Origin: Blasia pusilla
Taxonomy: Eukaryota > Marchantiophyta > Marchantiopsida > Blasiales
Direction: 5' to 3'
DNA length: 64,000 nt
NCBI GenBank assembly: GCA_050084515.1
Contig: CM114274.1
Coordinates: 24,552,001 to 24,616,000, forward strand
In this document: in pieces, positions 55,893 to 64,000 of the stretch
How the letters are laid out: each line of letters starts with the position of its first letter
Numbering within the stretch: position 1 is the stretch's first letter
Program-made: the position numbers and the translations under genes
Notes under the pieces: generated by a model
What the model saw: the letters and a program-made list of their open reading frames with translations, nothing else
What the model was told of the DNA's origin: nothing
Databases searched by the model: none

Positions 55893-57062
55893 TCCTATCT
55901 ATACTATTATCGGAATGATTTTCAAATGGAGAGATCACCACGTGTCGGCATGCGCAATCCCCGCAAGTAGCGTAACGAGGCGTTTAGAGTTACGGAGTGG
56001 ACGGTGCGATGAAGGTCTCTCACGGGTCCTACTTAAACTAGAAAGGTGACAAGAAAATAAAAGATTATTTTGAATGACGAGTGTAAAACTCGCAGGAGAA
56101 AAGATTAATTATATTACATATAAATTAAAAAAAAATTTATTATTTATAACATGTGAAATATTTTCTTGTTAAGAGAGGTGTTTGCAAATCAAAAAGATAT
56201 TCTCCCATACTAATATAGATTAGGTGCCCATGTAATGCAACGGAAAAAAAAATGTCAAAAGAGCTAGTGTATAGGCCATGAAGAGAAAAGATTAATACTA
56301 TTGCACATAAATTCAAAATTTTTTCTTGCTGCCCATAAAATATGAAACATTTTCCTGTTGCCCAATTGCCATGTGTCAAGTAGAGAGGTGTTTGCAAATC
56401 AAAATTGCACTCTCCCATAATAATTTAGATTATCACTCACTCACCATTAGTAATGGAAACGTAGGTACCTTCACGTCTCCTAATTTGTTTAGATTATTAC
56501 GGACTCACCATTAGTAATCTAAACGGAGGGAAAGGATTAATTATGTTAACATAAAATATTTTGATTGCCTCCTTAAATTAGAAAAAAATTTCTTTTTTGC
56601 TAGGTTATGATATGCCAAGCTAAGAGGTGTTTGCAAATCAAGAAGACACTCTCCGATAATAATATAGACTAATAAGGTGCACGTGCAATGCTCACAAAAT
56701 AAAAAATTGTTTGAAGAGCTAGTGTATAATCCGTGAAGGGAAGAGATTAATGATGTTGCACATAAATTCAAATTGTTTTCTTATTTCCCATTGCATATGA
56801 AACATTTTCTTGTTGCCCAGTTGCCACGTGTCAAGCAGAGACGTGTTTGTAAATCAAGACGGCACTCTCCCATAATAATATAAAAAATTGTTTGAAGAGC
56901 TAGTGTATAGCGCCTGAAGGGAAGAGATTAATGATGCTAATAAAAAATTCAAATTTTTTTCTTGCTCCCTGTAGTATGGGAAACATTTTCTTGATACTCA
57001 GTTGCTATATGTCAAGCATAAAGGTATTTGCAAATGAAGAAGCCACTCTCCCATAGTAATAA
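55893..57062 (-). mobile_element. Head-to-tail array of about five short Helitron-like units
   Basis: On the minus strand, unit 5' ends (TCTATATTA-type followed by TATGGGAGAGTG or TATCGGAGAGTG) lie at about 56219, 56429, 56668, 56882 and 57062. Each is followed by CTTGATTTGCAAACACCTCT and then CTTGACA(C)-type sequence, and later ATCATTAATCT. Units are about 180-240 bp. GGTGCCC/GGTGCAC plus TGCAAT-type 3' ends abut the next unit at 56221 and 56672. A plus-oriented A|TCTATACTATTATCGGAATG lies at about 55892. No coding sequence. Confidence 0.6.
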
Positions 57063-57637
57063 ATATTATGTCGGTTTTTCTTTTCTAGTGTTATTTTGAA
57101 TAAGGCACTTAAAAAATAGCTCAATTTTTTTCACGTAGTTTAAATCCAAAATTTTAAAATTGCAGCCTCTCTATTTCTGATGTTTGAAAAATTGAGGCAT
57201 CCAATTTTGGGTTGTTTCCCGACCGGCGGCCAATTTTTGGCATATATGTTTCCCGAGACAGCGATCAATTTCTCAAAAATCTATAGCAAGCCTTGTTTTT
57301 CTTCCCTTACCTTCACCTCTTTATCTACCTTGCTCCCTTTTACCTTGTAGGAACTCACACCCAAAATGTGCACAAAAGTCTTCCAACTCCTTGTATCTCC
57401 AACTATTTAACCAAACTTTGTCACAAGGGCATGTGCAATGGGTTCAAAATCCTCATTACACCAATAAGTTTAATTTCGAATTGCAAGCGTCTAAGATATC
57501 CAAGGGGACCAAATGACGTGAGATATCATAACTTGCATTTAAATCTCAACTTTCCATTAGAAATTCATGGTAATAGAAGCAATCTCAAAAGTAACAATGC
57601 TACCAATATTACTAACATCAACAAACTCGTATTGGAA
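57063..57637. other. No recognisable gene
   Basis: AT-rich; a 128-codon plus-strand frame here has low-complexity content and no domain, and I do not call it a gene. Confidence 0.4.
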
Positions 57638-57777
57638 GATCTTACTCAACTTAGCAAGGCTAGAAAGAATATAAGCTAGAAAATATAATGAATAGATCAT
57701 TTGGAATGATCTTACTCAAGTTAGCAAGGCTAGAAAGAATATTAGCTGGAAAATATAGCAATTAGATCATTTGGAAT
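57638..57777. repeat. 70-bp tandem duplication
   Basis: Units 57638-57707 and 57708-57777 start GATCTTACTCAA and differ at a handful of positions. Confidence 0.93.
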
Positions 57778-57799
57778 GATCTTAACTTCTTGTCTAAAT

Positions 57800-58990
57800 T
57801 TGAGGCATTGTTGTCATCTTTTGAAGGGGAAATATTCTTAAAGTATGTCAATAAAGACTCAAGCGAAGCACACAATGTACATACATATTGCCAAGGTGAC
57901 AACCATCTTATTTTATGATATCTCGTCATGACTCCTTGAGAGTCATTTAACTTCTCTTATAGTGATGTTAGGTTAGCTTTCCTCTTTGATGACCTTATGA
58001 ATACCTTGCTACAGCATTCAAAATAGAATAAATTTCTGTTGAAATGGTTTTAAAATCAGGTGCTCTCGTTGTTGTTAAAAGCCTCAAGATTGGTTATGTG
58101 CGCTACACAATGCACCTAAAGCAGAAATTGGTTTACCTTTTGCTTTAAATGAGAAGCTACCCCACTTTGGCTACCTACCATTGTAGAGGTGCCATTGAAA
58201 CCAAATCCAACCATTTTGGAATGCTCTAGCCCTCCATCTTTCATAAACTCCAACCTACTATTAGTGCTATCATTAGAAGATTAAGATTTACAACGAGTCA
58301 ACCCTAGAAAACAACACTTAGCCTGATCCTCTTTTATGAATGTTGTGAACACCACTAAATGCCCTGTCAGCAAGATATCAATAGATTTGTCAATCAGAAT
58401 CCCAAAGAAAGGAGAGGAGATGATTGAACTCTAGCTAGAGTCCTCCTCATCAAAATTTGGCTAATGAAAAAAAACATCTCACTACAACTCTTTTCATCTT
58501 GATAAAGGTCCTTGGTGATAGGTGCATTGACAATAAGAAAAAATTTACAGAGAGCTGTATAAGGGCATGGCCTCCTTTGCAAGAAAATATGCACATCTGA
58601 ATAAAGTCAGGAGCGTGATCTCATAGGTCTGGTTGGATGTGGCAATGGCCTTTGCCATAGATTTCTTACCCTTATTGGCTGCCTAAGCAAGCTTTACTTG
58701 CTCGTTCAATTTTGCATGATCTCTGAATGCCAAAACTTTACAATTGATTGATTGCATCATCCCTATAAAATACACTCTTGCCCTTACCCTTTCTATGGAC
58801 ATAACAATGGATCCTCCTGCTTGTTGTATTAGCTTATCCAATCATACATTGTATACCACACATCCTTCCAAGCTACATGATTTTTCTTAGACATGGATGC
58901 ATTGCTGCCTAACGTACTCTAGTCTTCCCTCTCATCAGATGATCCCGAAAAAGCTATGGCATCACGTTGTTCCTTGGGAGCCTCCTTCCA
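57800..58990 (-). pseudogene. hAT-like (zf862/DUF4371-type) transposase relic
   Basis: Minus-strand reading, across frameshifts and stops, gives a basic N-terminal part (FRDHAKLNEQVKLA), then IGILIDKSIDILLTGHLVVF, then MVGFGFNGTSTMVGSQSGVA and VHCVAHITNLEAF. The last two correspond to the 'GFGTDGASVMVG..NGVA' and 'HCVAHR.NL' blocks of hAT-related transposases with a DUF4371 domain; the first to their 'DESTD' region, where Glu is Lys here. C-terminal pieces (SWRDIIK, LESLLTYFKN) follow in shifted frames near 57850-57960. Clearly inactive. Confidence 0.7.
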
Positions 58991-58999
58991 GAGCAATTC

Positions 59000-61640
59000 A
59001 TTCATGGTTCTCTGACATTTAGCCGTACCAAATGCAAGCCAAAGTAGATCAAAGTTGGGCAAGTCGTAATTGAGTCGAGAGACCACACAAGTTGTGCGTG
59101 AAGCTACTCTGAATAGTGTTGTGAGTAAGAGGCGTAGGATGTCTCAATCTATCCTAAATTTTTGAAGCCGATCACGTCGTTAGACTTAAGAAACTACGGC
59201 TCTAAATTTCTAGAGCCAATCGAGTCAGGAGACGCAAGATGCAATGAGGCATACGCAAATCCTTGCTAGAAAGTTGTGCTAAAGCCGAAAATATTAAGTT
59301 GGGCAAGTTGGAAAATACGTTGGAAAACACATGGAAGTTTAAACCCTAAAACTCAAGCCCCACAAGCCTTCAGGAATTCCGGATCAACCCCTACTTCCCC
59401 AATGTATAAGTAAGAGCAACAATAGGACCTTTGATACAACAAAGCAAAGCTACAAACATAACTAGTGAGCAATCGACATCAATGAGGCCATAGTCAAGCT
59501 CAAAAATAGCGATTATCAAGGAGAGATCTTGGATGAAGACATTTGGCCATGACCAAGGCTTTGATACCTGACACAAAAATTGCTAGTAGCATGGCTATAA
59601 GGCAGCAAGAGTGAGAGATCTTGGAGCGCAATAGAGGGAACTGCAGCAAGAGCAAACGCGTGCCTACAAGGTAGCAAGAGAGCTATGAGCACGGCTACTA
59701 GGGGAAAGTGCCAAAAGTGAAAGGGTGGAACCGAGAGCAAGACCAAGAGCGAGAGATAGAGCTATGAGCTGAAGTAGGAAAAAAGAGGCGAGCAAAAGAA
59801 ACAAGCTAGAAAAGATGCATGTCAGGCAACCGCAAATTACGAAAAGTCAATAAACAACAAGAGTCAAAATTGAGATTTTGAGCACAACAGCGAAAGTAGT
59901 CATGACGCGGAACTGAGAGAAGAATACAACAACAACACGAGGATACAAAATTGAAAATTCAAAATCAAGATTGGAGAGTGAGAAGAATGAGGCAGGGAGA
60001 GCCATAGCCCCCCTCTAATCACCCCAAGCCCCGCCTCATCGGAATGACCCAAAATGTTGCGTGTTTGCTGATTACCATCCGATGAGACTCCCAACGGTAT
60101 CAAATGGCTTCCGAGGGGTAGCCCAAGTCCTTAGGGTGCGGCTGACATTAGGGGACACTACAAGGTTTTGTAAAACCCTTTTGAGTGCAGCGAAGATTCA
60201 GACTGTAACTAAAATACATATCCATCCCTCCATCTAGTTAGCCCTCCAATCTCAACTCGTCAGTTTTCTATCTGCAAGAAACCATTCTAGTAGTATTCCT
60301 TCGGTTTGTAATATGATCTCGATCACTTTTCGATAGCTCTTCCCATGATAGGTATAATTTTGGTCGTACCTTTGCGATTACTGATAGATTTCTTATTCCA
60401 TCGAAGTCGCTCTGCCAGCTTTCGGGAACACACTGAAAAGCGTATGAATCTCTAGAGCAAGGACGGAAAATCATAAAAACAACCGGCTAGGAATATGCTA
60501 AACCTTGAATCTCCCTCTTTATCAGGCCAGTTGTGGCCTTCATGCACTTGATTCTTTGAGTGCCCTTTTTTTTCCCGGATGGATTTTCCATCATTTTCTT
60601 TTTATTGAGACCTCTTCCTCTCAAACTAAAAGGGAATCAAAGTGAGAAAAACAAGTATCTATTTTAAGAACAATATTCAAGGTTTTTTTTCAACATTATT
60701 AGTAAGTGATCATGATCTTAACCTAGGTGTTTTCTGTCAATTGCCTAACCCTTTTTCTCCACCTCATGAAATTATTTGAGCAATTTATGTGGATGTAAAG
60801 AAAGTCACATGCAAGTCAGCTAAGATGTAAAATAATTCCCATGCTCTATTTCTCATAGAAATTTTTTCCCTCCTACAAATAGTAACCCCATGTGTTTTGT
60901 TAAAATTATAGATTGGCAAGGTGCAAAGTATGAGCTTACACTAGTTTTATCTAAAATTTCAAATGATCTTCAGAATTTAGGTATAGTAGTAAGGACTAGT
61001 GAGAATGATCGTGCAATGCATGAGCATCTAAGAGACGGTTGCTCTATGATGGTTGTTTCACTACCAAAGATGTGTGCATAAGCCTCACTATTAGATTCTA
61101 GACATAAGCATGCCACCCACACTTTAGATAGATCGTTGTGTGTGCAAGGGAGGCAATGGTTGAAGCTACACAAGTGACACAACATGCAACTCACTTTGTA
61201 TGATGTGATCTAAGATCAAAACACCTTCTTAAAATTTAGAGAATTACGAATTTTAATTTAACCTCTCATGATTTCTGAACCACGTGCACACCATCAATAA
61301 TGCGATACTCCTAGAAAATCACAACAAACCACAAATCTAGAGCTTTCCTAGCCATAAGGAAACCGACATAATTGATGAGGTTAGCACTGCTTTGCTACAA
61401 CAACATAAGCTGTTGAATTGCTCATTAACCAGAAGGAGATCTTCAATTAGAGCCCAAAGAATTTCCTTCGAGTGTGGAAGGAGCTTTTCAATCCGATTTC
61501 GATCAAAAACTTTAATCATCCTTCAATAGTACGTACTATGAGGCAATCATAGTCATTCTAACTAAGTCTTAAGATCATTCTCATTCAAAAATTAGATTCA
61601 TTCCATCCCCATCGTATTTTTAGGCATAGAGGTTCTATAC
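59000..61640. other. No recognisable gene
   Basis: Short frames at 60268-60474 (-, 68 codons) and 60890-61081 (+, 63 codons) look somewhat protein-like but have no domain I recognise. The remainder is low-information repeat-like sequence. Confidence 0.4.
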
Positions 61641-61779
61641 AAAATCTATATGTGTGGGTCACCAAAAGACAAGCATCTCATTGCTCTCGCCTCTCATTGG
61701 CATCCTAATGATGCAAAAACTACTAAGGTTCCTGTAATATAATTGCAAATTTTATTTCATCCAATTATTTCTTTACATA

Positions 61780-63420
61780 CTACATTTCGTATGTACCTTC
61801 CTTGTTTGAATGTTCATCGCTTCCAACGGTAATGTGGATGGAACTTCTTTTCGCTACTCTAGGTAATCCTTCATACAATTGACCATGAGAAAATACAGGA
61901 GTAGGCAAGTAAATGCCAACCTTTTGCAAAGTTTTACCTTGAGACTTATTAATAGTCATAGCAAAAGTTGGGCGAATAGGGAATTGTGACCTACGTAAAT
62001 CAAATGGCAAACCAAAGTCCAATGCAATCAATGGGATACGTGGAATAAAAACTCGATCTCCAATATTCTTCCCTATGATGATTTCAGCATCTATGCAATG
62101 TTGCATAAATCCAAGAATCACCAATATCGTCTCGTTTGCTTGTCCTTCTGACCTATTCATGTTTTGTAAGAGCATGATTGGTGCACCAATCTTCAAATTT
62201 AAGCGATGCGCAAGTAGTCTAGAAGGCAAGCATGTATTAAAAAATTATGTTGGATGGATATGCCTCATCCCCTCTTTTGGAATAGAGTCGACGCTGAGGT
62301 AAATATGCTTCTATACACAATGTGTAACGAATTCGTGATAAAAAATAATATATTTGTACAGAAAGATAGTAAAACAATCCTAAATTCTAAACCCTAAGAG
62401 AAAAATTCCATGAAGAAGATGTATGCAGGTTAAAAGATTGCTTGTCCAAGAAATCGAGACATAACATCTCCATTTATGTCATTAACATCTCTATTTCTTG
62501 GAGTCTGAATAGATGTATCTCTCAAGAAACCAATGTTATGGAATTGGCTAGGAGAATTATCATAGATCAAATCAATAAGATTAGATATCTTATTACTACC
62601 AGTAAAAATTTTAGATGGTAATTATATGAAATCTTCCTCCAAAGAAGGGTGCAAAGGTACACGACCCTCTCCCACTTCCAATAACCAATCAAAAAAACCT
62701 TCTTGTTGAGTAGGCAATTGACCTTCCAACCTTTGAATTCGCATGTTTGTTGTCTACTTCATGACCTTTACAATAGATCAAATAAGTAATGTCTTTATGG
62801 TAGCTTGGATGATTTGTGTTCGATCCCCATGACAAACAAGTGGCAACACTTGACAAAAGTCACGACCAAATATCATAAGTTTTTTGCCAAATGGTATTTC
62901 TCGTAGATCATCTAAAATAACTCCCATAATATCTTGTAAAGTGTGATTCACAACCTCAAATGCATGATGAGGAGTCATAGGTGCTTCTTCATATATAATG
63001 AGCATACCTCATAGATTAAGCATGCTCCATCATTATCGACTAATAAACTATAAATAACAAAGGAAAATAAAATATAAGTTATAATAATTGGACTAAATAA
63101 TCTTTATGTATCAATAGAATTGCATATCAAGTAGTTAATGACACTTACTTGCAAGTAGAGCTCTCATAAAGATTGATGGGGATCTTGAAACACAAATGTG
63201 TAGTACTTCCTCCATCTAACAATAAAGCAACTATTTCAGATGATGCTATAACCAATGCTATATCCCTTACACTCCTTACGATTGCAAGGAGAAGATTATA
63301 TAGAAATGTCTTTCCCGTTCTATCTGGACCATCAATGAAAAATACTTTTGAAGATGATGGAGCATTTAAGCATATTTGATTAAACTCATCATGTATAGCA
63401 TGCCAAATAACACGTTGTCA
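61780..63420 (-). pseudogene. Helitron PIF1-like helicase relic
   Basis: Minus-strand blocks in order: about 63420-63150 with the Walker A loop GPDRTGKTFLYN (canonical GPGGTGKT); 63005-62778 with LIIYEEAPMTPHHAFE, where the Walker B Asp is Glu, and PFGKKLMIFGRDFCQVLPLV; about 62310-62229 with PT-stop-FFN; and 62229-61780 with IGAPIMLLQNMN, FPIRPTFAMTINKSQGKTLQ and FSHGQLYEGLPRV. This is the helicase half of a Helitron Rep/Hel protein. Stops, frameshifts and motif changes make it inactive. Its 3' part and following sequence (to about 61640) match the plus-strand fragment at 9840-10640. Confidence 0.85.
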
Positions 63421-63662
63421 TTCATTCAGACATGCTTATCCAAATTGCACTTGCTCAAATAATTATTCCGTACCACATAATAGTTATTTCTCCTCAAAAT
63501 ATGAAAATGAATGAAGGCTTTGGAAATTAACTTGGGGCATATTAGGAAAGTTAGATAGTCTCTTTCCTTGATCTTGTAAAAAATAATGAATTGCGAACAA
63601 TACATGTCGTGCGCATACACACTGCTACACAACATACATAGCTGGTCACATCCACACCACAC

Positions 63663-64000
63663 AAAAATAAGAGTAGTAAAAACGGCACATCCGGCCTAAG
63701 ACTCCACTCCTCTGTCTACATCAGCATATCGAGCCTCGTCCACCCTACGCTATCAAGGAATCTGGACGCTAGCACCCTGGTCCTATCTCACACATGAACA
63801 AGAGAGGTGCTCCAAGGACCCAACATGAGAAAGATGATTTGAGGAAGCCATCTTCCTCCCTTATACAGTTGTGGTGAGAGCCAAAAGGCTCTTCCCCTAA
63901 AACTACCAACCCCCCTTGGTAACCTACGCGCACAAGTTACCAGAGGCGGACGACCTGCTGAATAAGTCACCCGGTTGTGAAAGAGTCCAACAAGAAAGTT
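63663..64000 (-). repeat. LTR-like repeat, right copy, cut by the window edge
   Basis: Matches 1694-2026 in the same orientation. Sequence to its left is unrelated to that left of 1694, so the two copies are independent insertions or fragments. Confidence 0.6.

Noticed and set aside
57293-57679. A 128-codon plus-strand frame as a gene.
   Set aside because: Low-complexity, AT-driven composition with no domain; part of it lies over the start of a tandem duplication.
1694-64000. The two LTR-like repeats at the window edges as the ends of one giant element.
   Set aside because: They are too diverged and only one has adjacent gag-like sequence. The interval holds many independent insertions and a host gene pair.
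1-64000. tRNA, rRNA or organelle-derived insertions.
   Set aside because: No cloverleaf-like or rRNA-like sequence was noticed by eye. A covariance-model scan would be needed to exclude short tRNAs.

Overview
The window is repeat-rich nuclear DNA of a land plant. The clearest host gene is a plant chalcone synthase (CHS)-like type III polyketide synthase with its single intron in the conserved Cys codon. The GCFGGA motif at its catalytic Cys, and the presence of an N4/N6-DNA-methylase-like relic, would suit a bryophyte (moss or liverwort). That placement is inference, because no rRNA, tRNA or organelle marker was seen.

Layout. 1-2.2 kb: gag-like relic and LTR-like repeat of a retroelement. 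5.9-8.7 kb: CHS copy 1 (+). 9.6-11.0 kb: a Helitron carrying a helicase fragment. 12.2-12.6 kb: degenerate telomere-like repeats that switch orientation. 14.3-14.5 kb: a 204-bp mini-Helitron. 15.3-16.7 kb: unrecognised frames (-). 16.7-24.9 kb: a decayed multi-exon gene (+) whose last two exons resemble a circularly permuted N4/N6 DNA methyltransferase. Its introns and flanks, but not its exons, hold about 25 copies of a short palindrome. 25.5-33.5 kb: an unknown relic, a Ty3/gypsy reverse transcriptase split by a solo LTR, and tandem repeats. 33.6-41.5 kb: captured or broken fragments, including CHS 3' flank, a kinase N-lobe, a transposase with halves on opposite strands, a CHS 3' fragment and a Helitron pair. 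43.9-50.6 kb: a multi-exon MULE-type transposase and a BED-finger/proline-rich companion (-). 51.5-53.0 kb: a perfect-TIR element enclosing a COPT/CTR copper-transporter pseudogene. 53.8-55.8 kb: CHS copy 2 (-). 55.9-57.1 kb: head-to-tail short Helitrons. 57.8-59.0 kb: hAT-like relic. 61.6-63.4 kb: Helitron helicase relic (-). 63.7 kb to the end: a second copy of the LTR-like repeat.

How it fits together. The two CHS copies are almost identical, face each other across about 46 kb of mobile DNA, and are the only apparently intact genes. Two further CHS-derived pieces lie between them, so the locus has been copied repeatedly. Nearly all other coding frames are broken, and where tested the stops are mainly TAG or TGA at places where CAG or CGA would restore the frame. 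This is what C-to-T decay at methylated CHG and CG sites would produce, and suggests silenced DNA. Several elements carry their own private short palindrome family.
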